The position numbers and the translations under genes were made by a program. 64,000 nt of DNA from a virus. Position 1 is the stretch's first letter. Every line of letters starts with the position of its first letter. Under the pieces are notes generated by a model that had not been told where the DNA came from, made no database searches, and saw only the letters and a list, made by a program, of their open reading frames with translations. Positions 1 to 8,081 of the stretch are shown in pieces. The stretch lies in the IMG/VR virus record IMGVR_UViG_3300035212_002004, positions 1 through 64,000 of that record. One strand, written 5' to 3'.

Positions 1-57
1 CTCTGTGAACCTGATTAAATCATCTAAATCTTTTAAGGACATTGTTTTGGCTTTCAT
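1..57 (-). CDS. 5' end of an unidentified gene, cut by the window edge
   Basis: An ATG at 57-55 opens a frame that stays open for 19 codons to the left edge, beginning MKAKTMSLKDLDDL. Its ATG overlaps the stop codon of the upstream gene by one base (TAATG), the usual coupling in this genome. Too little is visible to name it. Confidence 0.55.
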   Translation of the reverse strand, partial: MKAKTMSLKDLDDLIRFTE

Positions 58-413
58 TATTTGATTTTAAGGGTTCGTTTTTTTCTTACTTTAGGTCTAT
101 CTTCAGGAAAGTTATTATACCATATCTCATTTATTTCATTTTCCAATTGTTCAATTTCTAACTTGTCTGCTTTAGTGATACGTTGTTTACGTTCTTTACC
201 ATTTAACTCATACTTATCTAATAGAGTTCGTAATTGGTTTTCTTTTTTATCAAAAGTACTCCATTGTGGGTCTTTAATAGTAACACTTAATGGACCATTT
301 GGGTTGATAGTTTTATCCCATTCCCAAGTAAATATTTCACCTGTATGGTCTCTAAATTCTTGAGTATAAACTTTAATAACAACATCATTTTCAGTTGGTC
401 TACCTTTTGCCAT
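57..413 (-). CDS. Hypothetical protein, 118 aa
   Basis: I do not recognise this protein. It is mixed charged, with a Lys/Arg-rich tail (KVRKKRTLKIK) that could bind nucleic acid, and a helical charged stretch at about residues 55-95. It is the first gene behind a good class A promoter (431-462) and overlaps the next gene by one base, so it heads a short operon that leaves the window on the left. Confidence 0.6.
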   Translation of the reverse strand: MAKGRPTENDVVIKVYTQEFRDHTGEIFTWEWDKTINPNGPLSVTIKDPQWSTFDKKENQLRTLLDKYELNGKERKQRITKADKLEIEQLENEINEIWYNNFPEDRPKVRKKRTLKIK

Positions 414-430
414 AACTCTTATTTTATACT

Positions 431-462
431 TAAATATACGAAGGAAAAATTAAATTGCCAAA
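431..462 (-). promoter_or_regulatory. Class A promoter (TTTG-N20-TATATTTA)
   Basis: On the minus strand TTTG is followed after exactly 20 nt by TATATTTA with TTCG just before the box. The spacing fits Bacteroidota -33/-7 promoters. It lies about 18 nt upstream of the ATG at 413. Confidence 0.75.
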
Positions 463-463
463 T

Positions 464-1111
464 TTACTTATTATAAGAAATAAAATCATCATCCCTATCA
501 TCCTCATCTATTAGACCTAATGACCTGAAATGTTCCTCAGCGTAACTATCTAATTCCCATGTCACCTGTTGTGTTTTAGGAACGTCCATATAATCTTCTA
601 TACCTTGTTCTTGTTTCTTAGTAAATACATCTCCTATTGTTAAAAAGTAACAGTTATAGCAAAGAAATTCTAAATTGTCTTGTTTCCAATTACGTTTATT
701 GTAATCTTTAAAATTAATTAGTAATGGTACTCTATAATCTGATACTCGTTGTTCTTTAAATCCACAGCATGTACATTCCTCTGCTAGTATAGCCTCTTGA
801 ATTAGACGACGTTTGAATTTATCAATACTAAATGATTCAGTGTATAATTCCCCTGTTAGTATTTTTTGCAGGTCAGGTTCCTTACCATGATGTTTTAAAA
901 ATTTAGGGATACCTTTTCCTAATTGGTTTTTATGAGTGTCAAATAGGGTGGGTGAATTTATATCATTATCATCTACACGATATGATTTAAAGTATGGTTT
1001 AACATGTTGGTATGAACAGTTGAGGTAACGTGCCGCAGCTCTAATTGATTTTGTAACTTTCATAGCACGGAGTAAATCTTCCTTACTATATATTTTTGCG
1101 GCTCTAGCCAT
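464..1111 (-). CDS. HTH plus zinc-finger (treble-clef/HNH-like) protein, 215 aa
   Basis: The first 50 residues look like a helix-turn-helix (AARYLNCSYQHVKPYF). Around residues 112-152 is CTCCGFK...CYNCYF, a CxxC pair set that could form a treble-clef fold, followed by an acidic tail. HNH-type catalytic residues are not clear: there is no DH pair between the knuckles. It could be a degenerate homing endonuclease or a DNA-binding structural/packaging protein. It is four bases from the next gene, in one operon with 1115-2244. Confidence 0.5.
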   Translation of the reverse strand: MARAAKIYSKEDLLRAMKVTKSIRAAARYLNCSYQHVKPYFKSYRVDDNDINSPTLFDTHKNQLGKGIPKFLKHHGKEPDLQKILTGELYTESFSIDKFKRRLIQEAILAEECTCCGFKEQRVSDYRVPLLINFKDYNKRNWKQDNLEFLCYNCYFLTIGDVFTKKQEQGIEDYMDVPKTQQVTWELDSYAEEHFRSLGLIDEDDRDDDFISYNK

Positions 1112-1114
1112 AAC

Positions 1115-1543
1115 TTATTTCTCGTTTAGAAAATTTGGGTTTATTTTTACTAAGTAACTATAAAGATCCTCAGGTGTGTTTAATATTACTTCAGATTCAG
1201 TTCCGTCTTCATTCATTTGAAATAAACAATTAATTGAACCATCTAAAGCAATTCGTTCATGTAAGTAAAAAGTGATTAAATCATATCCACTCTCACCCCA
1301 CATTAATAGCATTAATTTATCTATAATACTGTAGTAAGTTTCTTCATATTCAAATAAATCTATACCAAATTCTGCTTGTAATCTATTAGATTTAATTAAA
1401 GATTTCTCATATTGTTCTATTAAAGATAAGAACAATGATTTTTTCTTTAATGCCTTATTTTGTCTTTGTTTTTTTAATATAACAGGTGTGTTAAATAATT
1501 TTTCAAAGCCTTCTTCAAGATTGTTTTTTAGTTCTTTGTCCAT
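1115..1543 (-). CDS. Hypothetical protein, 142 aa
   Basis: No family recognised. The N-terminal third is Lys-rich and helical (KKQRQNKALKKK), followed by a mixed region with many aromatics. It overlaps the upstream ORF by 29 nt and is followed closely by the zinc-finger gene, so the four genes from 2244 to 464 are translated as one unit. No membrane segment or signal peptide. Confidence 0.6.
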   Translation of the reverse strand: MDKELKNNLEEGFEKLFNTPVILKKQRQNKALKKKSLFLSLIEQYEKSLIKSNRLQAEFGIDLFEYEETYYSIIDKLMLLMWGESGYDLITFYLHERIALDGSINCLFQMNEDGTESEVILNTPEDLYSYLVKINPNFLNEK

Positions 1544-1844
1544 TTTCTATTTCTTGGATTAATTCATTAATTTGAGAACATTTTAAATAATCTTCAGTCT
1601 TAATAAAATAGTCTAATGAGGATTTTAAAACAGGAATAAAACCAGATTTTGGTATTGTTATATTTACTTCAAGTTGATTTATACTACAAATAGTAAATTC
1701 CTTTTTATTACCTTTAATAGCTATTTTTATCCCCTCAACAACCATTTCAAATAATAAATGTTGTATTTTAGGAGTAAAAAGGGTATCTAATATACCCCTC
1801 AAACTATATTCTAGAAATACTATATTAGGCGATTGCTTCTTCAT
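1515..1844 (-). CDS. Hypothetical protein, 109 aa
   Basis: Unrecognised small soluble protein with a C-terminal charged helix (CSQINELIQEIENGQRTKKQS). It overlaps its upstream neighbour by 20 nt and its downstream neighbour by 29 nt, which supports translation coupling and argues that it is real. Confidence 0.6.
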   Translation of the reverse strand: MKKQSPNIVFLEYSLRGILDTLFTPKIQHLLFEMVVEGIKIAIKGNKKEFTICSINQLEVNITIPKSGFIPVLKSSLDYFIKTEDYLKCSQINELIQEIENGQRTKKQS

Positions 1845-2244
1845 CTTCAGAACCTCTTATTGTTTGTTCTTCACCTCCACCTAGTATTTTATCTCTAATG
1901 AATGTGAACACTGAATCTAATGGTATTTGAAAATTAGCTGCACTTTTATCTGGTGCGTCTGTGTCTCTATCAAATTCTAGACCATATTCATTAAATTTTT
2001 TAGATATAGTTGTAGCAATACTATTTTGTAATGTATCTACTTCTTCAGGTGATAAATTAGTTAATACTTGTCCTGTTTCATTAACAGGAAAAAATTTAAC
2101 TTTAATACCTTTTTTAGTTGGGTTTTTATTTACATCGACCACAACTTTAAAGTTTTCACCTCCATAAGTGGCGTTGTAATTTAATTCACCTTCTTCATTG
2201 AGAAATTCTTCATTTAAAAAGAAATCACGTAATTTATATTCCAT
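1825..2244 (-). CDS. Hypothetical acidic protein, 139 aa
   Basis: Begins MEYKLRDFFLNEEFLNEEGE, with a beta-rich middle (NFKVVVDVNKN) and an acidic C-terminus (EDEEAIA). No family recognised. It is the first gene after a class B octamer at 2259-2266, so it probably starts a transcript covering the four genes down to 464. Confidence 0.6.
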   Translation of the reverse strand: MEYKLRDFFLNEEFLNEEGELNYNATYGGENFKVVVDVNKNPTKKGIKVKFFPVNETGQVLTNLSPEEVDTLQNSIATTISKKFNEYGLEFDRDTDAPDKSAANFQIPLDSVFTFIRDKILGGGEEQTIRGSEDEEAIA

Positions 2245-2258
2245 AATTTTGTTTTAGT

Positions 2259-2266
2259 ATAAATAT
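2259..2266 (-). promoter_or_regulatory. Class B octamer ATATTTAT (candidate phage promoter)
   Basis: The minus strand reads TAATATTTATAC 14 nt before the ATG at 2244. No -33 element is visible. The same octamer sits at a similar distance from many starts in this window. Confidence 0.5.
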
Positions 2267-3033
2267 TAAATATACTTTGAGTTTGTTATAGGATCATATT
2301 TAATGTAATCTCCCCATTTATATTTAAAATACTCACTTGCATAACGTTGCATTTCATCTCTATAATTACTTTTTTCAGGATTGGAGCGAGTGGATAATGA
2401 CTCAAAGTGGTAGAAAGTACAATTGTAAGTTCTCATCATTTTCAATCCTACCATTTGACACTTCATAAAAAATTCCCAATCAGCAGTTAATCCTAAAGGG
2501 TAAGATTCATCCCATCCTCCCAACTTTAAGTAATCTAATTTACTCATCATGAATGGAAGAGTCCCCCCATTAGCTTCTAATAAATTTTTACTTATTGAAG
2601 ATTCAAAATCCCAATATTTTTCTATATTAAAGGTTTTAGGATCTCTTCCTAAATCTTTTTCTATAAATTGTCTAAACATACTATAAGTTGGTTCAATTTG
2701 ATTTGGAGTTAAAACCATACCTTCAGAGTAATTATTTAATAATTTTTCATCCCACTTATCAGGAGCTACATTATCATCATTGATAATTAAAACTAATTTA
2801 TGTTGAGCATTATAAACTCCTAGATTAGTTCCCCGACATAAACCCACATTTTCTTCTAAATTAAGTATTTCAATATGAGACTCCCATCTATCTAATACAG
2901 TTTTATTAATATCATAGAAACCATCCACAACTACAATAAGTTGATTTTTATTTACTTGCCCTTTAATTAAAGATTCTAAACATATATCTAGAGCATCTGG
3001 GCATTTATATGTTGGTATTATAACTGAAATCAT
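2266..3033 (-). CDS. Family 2 glycosyltransferase (GT-A fold), 255 aa
   Basis: Starts with the classic GT2 opening MISVIIPTYKCPDALDICLESL. The nucleotide-sugar site includes VVDGF near residue 37 and a DxD-like INDDNVAPD near 84-92; an acidic acceptor-side motif follows near WDESYPLGLTADWEFF (about 172-187). Such enzymes transfer a sugar from a nucleotide donor, here probably onto a phage or host surface glycan. It is one base from the DUF3431 gene and part of the 2.3-6.9 kb glycan island. Substrate cannot be told from sequence. Confidence 0.9.
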   Translation of the reverse strand: MISVIIPTYKCPDALDICLESLIKGQVNKNQLIVVVDGFYDINKTVLDRWESHIEILNLEENVGLCRGTNLGVYNAQHKLVLIINDDNVAPDKWDEKLLNNYSEGMVLTPNQIEPTYSMFRQFIEKDLGRDPKTFNIEKYWDFESSISKNLLEANGGTLPFMMSKLDYLKLGGWDESYPLGLTADWEFFMKCQMVGLKMMRTYNCTFYHFESLSTRSNPEKSNYRDEMQRYASEYFKYKWGDYIKYDPITNSKYI

Positions 3034-3621
3034 TTAGTTATATTTTGAGTTAAAAATGTATGAAGTATATCTTTCAAAAGCCCATGGAGAAGCATAATCT
3101 GTTTCTAAGATATTTTTTAAGTTCTTATAAAAATCCAATGTTCGTATATGGATTGCATCTTTATGAATAATAAAATGACATGATGGAGTGAAATATAAAT
3201 GAGTGGGGCAACTCTGTTCAAAAGTATTATTCCATAGGTTTTCTATAGGAAGTCCTGGATGGTGTGGAAAACCCTCAATATCCGATGTGAGAACTCCCAT
3301 ATTAGAGAAAAAATAACATCCAGGTTGTTGATATGTGGCTACTACTTCCCAGAGATTTTTATCCCCTAATATTATAGATTCCCAATCATGTACATGAACG
3401 AAAGGATTATCCTGAGAAAATATGGTCCATTTAGCTAATGAATTATAATTCTCTATAATATGGTGAATATAAGTATGAGGTTCCCTTCCTTTATTTTCTA
3501 ATTTAATAAAACCCTGAGATTTGTTGCTTTTATCATATATGATTGAGTTTAAAGATTGAGGAGTTTTAGACACCCAAAATAGATCTTGTTCATAATGAGA
3601 TACTACTAACTGTTTTTCCAT
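3034..3621 (-). CDS. DUF3431 family protein (glycosyltransferase-associated), 195 aa
   Basis: Carries the DUF3431 signature: an early YEQDLFWV segment, IIYDKSN, then NKGREPHTYIHHIIENY and TIFSQDNPFVHV, matching the family pattern of NxGREsxTYLhyIi followed by vFlQg. The family is often found next to glycosyltransferases and is thought to be a GT-A-like fold of unknown substrate. It is packed between the GT2 gene and UDP-galactopyranose mutase, with gaps of 1-4 nt, so a role in glycan assembly is likely. Confidence 0.7.
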   Translation of the reverse strand: MEKQLVVSHYEQDLFWVSKTPQSLNSIIYDKSNKSQGFIKLENKGREPHTYIHHIIENYNSLAKWTIFSQDNPFVHVHDWESIILGDKNLWEVVATYQQPGCYFFSNMGVLTSDIEGFPHHPGLPIENLWNNTFEQSCPTHLYFTPSCHFIIHKDAIHIRTLDFYKNLKNILETDYASPWAFERYTSYIFNSKYN

Positions 3622-3624
3622 TTT

Positions 3625-4725
3625 TTAATTTAATATTTTTTGTGTTAATTCTAATGCTATAAAAATAGTTTCATCCATGTTTAAATATTTATAACTTCCC
3701 ATTCTTCCCCCAAATATCACATTAGATTCTTTATTAATTAATTTCTCATATTTATCATAAATTTCTTGATTCTTTTTATCATTAACCGGATAATAGGGTT
3801 CTTTACCTATACTCCAATCATCAGGATATTCTTTAGTTATAATAGTATGGGATTGTTTACCAAATTCAAAGTGCTTATGTTCTATTATACGAGTAAAATC
3901 ATATTCAGGTTCAGGATAACTTACCATGAAAGTTCCTTGATAATCATTAATTTCCAATCTTTCTTCTTTAAATATTAATGAGCGATATTCTAAGGGCCCA
4001 AACTCATAATTAAAATATTGATCAACTGGTCCAGTGTATATTACATTTGTAGTTAATGAATTATAATAATCTTTATCATTAAAATAATCAGTTTTAAGTC
4101 TTACTTCAATATCTTTACTTAAGTTATTAAAGAGTTTATTGTAATTAGGAATACCTTGGTAAGGATGATTATAATAACTATCCTCATGTACTAATCTAAA
4201 TACTTGTCTTTTTAATACTTCAGCAGGTATATCTTTTGGATCTTTTTTCCATTGTTTTCTTAAATACCCATCATAAAATATATTATACAGTTCAGGTCCT
4301 ACTAATTGCATTCCCCATTCATAAGCATTCTGTGGATTAGGATAAAGTTCTTTAAATGGTTGAGTTACCTCTTGTATTTTATCACGTGCTTGTTGTGGGT
4401 TAAGAACTCCATATACCTGGTGAAGGGTTAGGAGATTTATTGGGAAAGAATATAAAGTTTGTTTATATCTGAGTTTGGGTCGACATGAAAAATGATTTAG
4501 AGTTGTATACATGTTTATAAAATCCCAAACTTGCTTATTATCAGTATGGAATATATGAGGACCATATTTATGAACTTTAATCCCATCCACATCTTCAGTA
4601 TAACAATTTCCCCCAATATGGTCTCTTTTATCAATTACAAGGCAACTTTTCCCTGAGTCTTTTAAAATCCTGGCGCAAACTAACCCATATAATCCTGCTC
4701 CTACTATTAAATAATCATATTTCAT
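3625..4725 (-). CDS. glf: UDP-galactopyranose mutase
   Basis: 366 aa, the usual length for Glf. An FAD-binding GAGLYG motif at residues 9-14 is followed by the acidic end of strand two (VIDKRDHIGGNCYTED), and KYGPHIFHTDN (about 52-62) is diagnostic of this family. It interconverts UDP-galactopyranose and UDP-galactofuranose with reduced flavin. Its presence implies galactofuranose in the glycan made by the surrounding enzymes. Same operon as 3034-3621 and 4739-5629. Confidence 0.93.
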   Translation of the reverse strand: MKYDYLIVGAGLYGLVCARILKDSGKSCLVIDKRDHIGGNCYTEDVDGIKVHKYGPHIFHTDNKQVWDFINMYTTLNHFSCRPKLRYKQTLYSFPINLLTLHQVYGVLNPQQARDKIQEVTQPFKELYPNPQNAYEWGMQLVGPELYNIFYDGYLRKQWKKDPKDIPAEVLKRQVFRLVHEDSYYNHPYQGIPNYNKLFNNLSKDIEVRLKTDYFNDKDYYNSLTTNVIYTGPVDQYFNYEFGPLEYRSLIFKEERLEINDYQGTFMVSYPEPEYDFTRIIEHKHFEFGKQSHTIITKEYPDDWSIGKEPYYPVNDKKNQEIYDKYEKLINKESNVIFGGRMGSYKYLNMDETIFIALELTQKILN

Positions 4726-4738
4726 TATTTTTCGGTTT

Positions 4739-5629
4739 TTATCTATAATATTTTAATAAGTATTCATGTAGACATATTTTCCAATCTCTCATATAGTTTC
4801 TGTTTAAATCGTTTAGGGATTTATTAATTAACTTTTCTGAGTAAGGTCTTGGTGCTGAGTATTCTTCTGCAAAAAAACTACTATCGACTTTATTAACGAC
4901 TACCCCTAGGTTTAGAAAGCTATTCATCTCTACTGCAGTCTGGTATCTACTAGCTTCTCCTGAGCTAACCATGTTGTATAGTCCATAGGGAAGATCATCC
5001 TCTAGGTGTTTTAGTATTGAATATGCAAAGTCTTTTGTGTATGTAGGCACTCCTAATTTATCATCTACAACATTAAGCTCTTTTACTCCTGCTTTAATCT
5101 GCTTCATGATCTTATTTACAAACTTCTTATCCTTAGAAGGACCTCCTCCCATCATCCATCCAGCTCTAAAGATCCAATACTTTTCATAGCCTTGATTCTG
5201 CAATAACTGCTCTGTGTAGTATTTACTTTTTCCATAAGCACTTAATGGATAGGGAGTATCCTCTTCTGTATAGAATTCTTTATCGTTACCAAAGATTCCT
5301 GCTGTACTGATAAAGACGTAGGGTATGTTTAAATCCTTTGCTAAATTAAATAAATGTATAGCTGCAATTGTATTAGTTAAATAGCAATCATCTTTTTCTT
5401 GTTCACAGTACTCTAGGTCTACTAACGCAGCAAAGTTTAAAATAACATCCGGCTTATATGCTGCTACAATCTCGGTAGTGTGTTTTAAATTTCTAATATC
5501 GCAGAAAGGCATTCCTCCTTCTACATCTTTATCTGTAAGAAGATATTCTGAGGTGTCTGTTAGGTTTTGTAAAGTAGTTCCTAGCATTCCATTAGCTCCT
5601 GCTATGAATATTTTTTTATAATGTGTCAT
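4739..5629 (-). CDS. rfbD: NAD(P)-dependent sugar reductase, RmlD/RfbD-like
   Basis: 296 aa extended SDR enzyme. The Rossmann motif GANGMLG is at residues 11-17 and the catalytic YGKSK (YxxxK) near residue 130; SVIL-type acidic and hydrophobic strands follow. RmlD reduces dTDP-4-keto-rhamnose to dTDP-rhamnose. No RmlA, B or C is in the window, so the phage may draw on the host pool, or this may act on a different NDP-sugar. Five bases from the next gene. Confidence 0.8.
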   Translation of the reverse strand: MTHYKKIFIAGANGMLGTTLQNLTDTSEYLLTDKDVEGGMPFCDIRNLKHTTEIVAAYKPDVILNFAALVDLEYCEQEKDDCYLTNTIAAIHLFNLAKDLNIPYVFISTAGIFGNDKEFYTEEDTPYPLSAYGKSKYYTEQLLQNQGYEKYWIFRAGWMMGGGPSKDKKFVNKIMKQIKAGVKELNVVDDKLGVPTYTKDFAYSILKHLEDDLPYGLYNMVSSGEASRYQTAVEMNSFLNLGVVVNKVDSSFFAEEYSAPRPYSEKLINKSLNDLNRNYMRDWKICLHEYLLKYYR

Positions 5630-5633
5630 TTAT

Positions 5634-6254
5634 TTACTGTTCTAATAATTCTATTTGAATATCTTCTTCTTTCATTCCCATAAGTAAGTAGTGTCTGTGA
5701 ACTACCTCTTTACTGTCGGGAGAGTCTATGGTAAGTATTTTAAAATCTAATGCAGGATGTGTTCTCTGTATACTTGCTTGTAGTGAACTAACATCCTTAT
5801 TAAATCTAGTTACTACAAAGGTAACCTCATCTCCTTGTTGTGTATACTTTCTAAAACTATCAACTCTCCTATTATACCTCTCTTTTAGTAGTAAGAAGTC
5901 ATCCTTAATGTAATGGTCAATACCTCCTGTCCATCCTTGGCTTACGTATAAGTTTGCATGACCTGGTGATTCGTGGTTGAATATGAAGTTGTACTTTGTG
6001 TTATACACAAGATACTCTCCTTCTACAATACCCCCTATGCTAAAAGGAGCTTGGAGAACTTGCAGGTACTTTTCATCCATGAAGTATTTAAAATCATCTG
6101 CAAGACATTCTTCAACTCCTTTTAAGTTTGTTATCATCTCATCGAAAGGACAAGTTTTATATCCAACTCCTTTTCTCTCTCTCAACCCTACTTGTACTCC
6201 GTAACCGGCTGAATGGTAATTCCATCCTAATGAGATTCCTATTGGTTTATTCAT
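5634..6254 (-). CDS. DUF1796 family protein (putative papain-like peptidase fold)
   Basis: Opens PIGISLGWNYHSAGYGVQ and continues KTCPFDEMITNLKGVEECLADDF, matching the DUF1796 pattern (sLGxxC ... PFDW ... dF). His/Asp residues in FNHESPGHANLY could be the rest of a catalytic site, but the usual first-motif Cys is absent here (LGWNY), so activity is doubtful. These proteins commonly sit in surface polysaccharide loci, which fits the neighbours. Confidence 0.6.
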   Translation of the reverse strand: MNKPIGISLGWNYHSAGYGVQVGLRERKGVGYKTCPFDEMITNLKGVEECLADDFKYFMDEKYLQVLQAPFSIGGIVEGEYLVYNTKYNFIFNHESPGHANLYVSQGWTGGIDHYIKDDFLLLKERYNRRVDSFRKYTQQGDEVTFVVTRFNKDVSSLQASIQRTHPALDFKILTIDSPDSKEVVHRHYLLMGMKEEDIQIELLEQ

Positions 6255-6284
6255 TCTATACTTAGATTTGTTTAGTTAAAATTA

Positions 6285-6896
6285 CTACAGGGTGTCATAA
6301 TAGTTATTTTGTCTTTCCTGTTTGTCAATTGTCTTTGGATGGTATAGGCTACAGTATTCTTCTGCGGGAAGAACTGTTACTGTTTTAAATCCCTCTAGTA
6401 CTTCGTGTACCTTATTCTTCCACTTTATACTAGGATCATTTCTATAAATTCTCCATTGGTAATCTGGGAAGTTTACCCATCCATTGTGGTTTATGTTCCA
6501 TCCCCACTTATATACGTGCTCGTCTGTAAGCCCTACTACGGAGTTAATTCTAGGTACTCTAAAAACATCTACTTCTGGGTTAAGTTCTAGAAGTTCAGGT
6601 AGAATCTCTATGAGAGTTTTATTTGGAAGTTCGTCTGCATCTATTTGAAAGATATAATCTCCTATACAATACGATGTTAGTTTGTTTTTCCAATCAGCAA
6701 AGTGTCCTGTGAAATTATCCTTTATGTTCTCTATCTCATCTACACTATCTATGTAATCGTAAACTTCTATATTACCATTGGTGTCGTATAAGATAACTAT
6801 CTCATCTTCTTCTCGTTTGTTGGAAAGGAGGAAGTTGACTAGTCTTTTCACTTCCTCCAATTCATTACAAACTGTTATTGCATAACTTATTTTCAT
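6285..6896 (-). CDS. Family 2 glycosyltransferase, short form, 203 aa
   Basis: MKISYAITVCNELEEVKRLVNFL is a GT2 start; YIFQIDADELPNK near residue 87 holds the DxD metal site (DAD). The C-terminal WGWNINHNGWVNFPDYQWRIYR resembles the acceptor half of WaaE/COG0463 enzymes. It is shorter than the typical 250-300 aa, but the core motifs are intact. Last gene of the first glycan cluster, ahead of DUF1796. Confidence 0.8.
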   Translation of the reverse strand: MKISYAITVCNELEEVKRLVNFLLSNKREEDEIVILYDTNGNIEVYDYIDSVDEIENIKDNFTGHFADWKNKLTSYCIGDYIFQIDADELPNKTLIEILPELLELNPEVDVFRVPRINSVVGLTDEHVYKWGWNINHNGWVNFPDYQWRIYRNDPSIKWKNKVHEVLEGFKTVTVLPAEEYCSLYHPKTIDKQERQNNYYDTL

Positions 6897-6900
6897 CTTA

Positions 6901-7353
6901 TTAATTAAAAAATCCTATATAATCTAAGGCTTCAATAAAATCGTTTTGTGGATAACTTTTTAAAGTCTTTATATCAGTTTTATGAGTATAAAATTCTTCA
7001 GTTCCAGGTATTTTAAATTTACCTTTCTCATCTTCGTTTACTTCAACAGCTAATATACCACTCCATTGCCAGTTATCTTTATGAGTACCGTTGGCAAATA
7101 CCGTTCCTTTTTCTTGAATATTAATAGTTATTGGATACCAAACACGTTTTTCTGAGTCTATTGATTTAATATCTTTATAAAGTTCAGGTAATGTTTCTTC
7201 ATATGATTCGAAGTCAAATTCTCCTTCAACCATTAAATCATTAGTTTGGAAACCACACCCAAAACAATAATAATTGTTTTTAAGTTCATTTACTGGAGTA
7301 ATATAACATGCATCACTGCCACATCTTGGGCAAATACTTAATTTATCTTTCAT
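6901..7353 (-). CDS. Zinc-ribbon protein of unknown function, 150 aa
   Basis: The start is placed at MKDKLSICPRCGSD; an upstream in-frame Met lies inside the previous endonuclease gene. Two CxxC knuckles (CPRCGS and CFGCGF, about residues 8-32) form a probable zinc ribbon, then a mixed domain with many Trp and acidic residues. Similar zinc-ribbon proteins are common in T4-like phages but I cannot name a function. Confidence 0.65.
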   Translation of the reverse strand: MKDKLSICPRCGSDACYITPVNELKNNYYCFGCGFQTNDLMVEGEFDFESYEETLPELYKDIKSIDSEKRVWYPITINIQEKGTVFANGTHKDNWQWSGILAVEVNEDEKGKFKIPGTEEFYTHKTDIKTLKSYPQNDFIEALDYIGFFN

Positions 7354-7357
7354 TATT

Positions 7358-8035
7358 TTATTTTTTGTTATTTTTATATTTCCAAATATACCCAAAAGCA
7401 GTTTTTTGTTTACCTATACAAACTGAATTTATATCTCCCACTCTCCCAGGTTTATTTAGGTAAGTACAAGCTTCTGTCATACTTGAAAATTCATTTATTT
7501 TATTATTTTTTAAATCGTATTGTTCAACAGGGCGAGAACGTTTTCCTTTATTAGATAAAGATTTTTTATTTTTAACATTTTCGTTATCAGGTTTTCTATT
7601 CTTATTAGGTAAATATAAATTTTTACTTACTAAATAATTTCTAACAGTATTATAAGTTAAATTTAATTCCTTACAAATACTATATATACCTTCACTTTTA
7701 TATAATTCTTCAATAACTCCTTCAGAAATATTTTTTAATTTATAATTATTTCCTAATTTACTATTAGTTATTTTTTGTTTAGAACCCTCACTTAACTTAG
7801 TAGGACCCCCTCCCCCTTTATTTTTATTTTCTAAATTAAACCCTTGGGATTTAAATAAAGCAATATAATACCTTTCTGTGACTTTCCAATCTTCATCCTC
7901 TACTAATTCTAATACTTTAATATTAATACCTTCCCCATAAGTTTTTTTATGTTGACAATACCTAACATTGATATTATTACATTTACCTACATAAAAAGGT
8001 ATATGGTTTTTTTCTAAGAGATATATTATAATCAT
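7358..8035 (-). CDS. GIY-YIG homing endonuclease with NUMOD repeats
   Basis: The first 60 residues hold a GIY-YIG nuclease (IIYLLEKNHIPFYVGKCNN, later Arg in VRYCQH and Glu in TERYYIALF). Residues about 95-130 carry a small HTH-like repeat and the C-terminal part (VEQYDLKNNKINEF...AFGYIWKY) is a NUMOD1-type DNA-binding motif. Free-standing mobile endonuclease inserted between a GT4 gene and the zinc-ribbon gene. A class B octamer lies 15 nt before its ATG. Confidence 0.9.
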   Translation of the reverse strand: MIIIYLLEKNHIPFYVGKCNNINVRYCQHKKTYGEGINIKVLELVEDEDWKVTERYYIALFKSQGFNLENKNKGGGGPTKLSEGSKQKITNSKLGNNYKLKNISEGVIEELYKSEGIYSICKELNLTYNTVRNYLVSKNLYLPNKNRKPDNENVKNKKSLSNKGKRSRPVEQYDLKNNKINEFSSMTEACTYLNKPGRVGDINSVCIGKQKTAFGYIWKYKNNKK

Positions 8036-8050
8036 AATTTATTATTTATG

Positions 8051-8058
8051 ATAAATAT
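8051..8058 (-). promoter_or_regulatory. Class B octamer ATATTTAT before GIY-YIG gene
   Basis: ATATATTTATC on the minus strand, 15 nt upstream of the endonuclease ATG at 8035. No -33 element. Confidence 0.5.
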
Positions 8059-8081
8059 ATTAAAATTCAATCTCTTTCAAA

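Noticed and set aside
61-363. Plus-strand ORFs throughout the window
   Set aside because: All lie opposite better minus-strand genes; no independent promoter or gene family seen.
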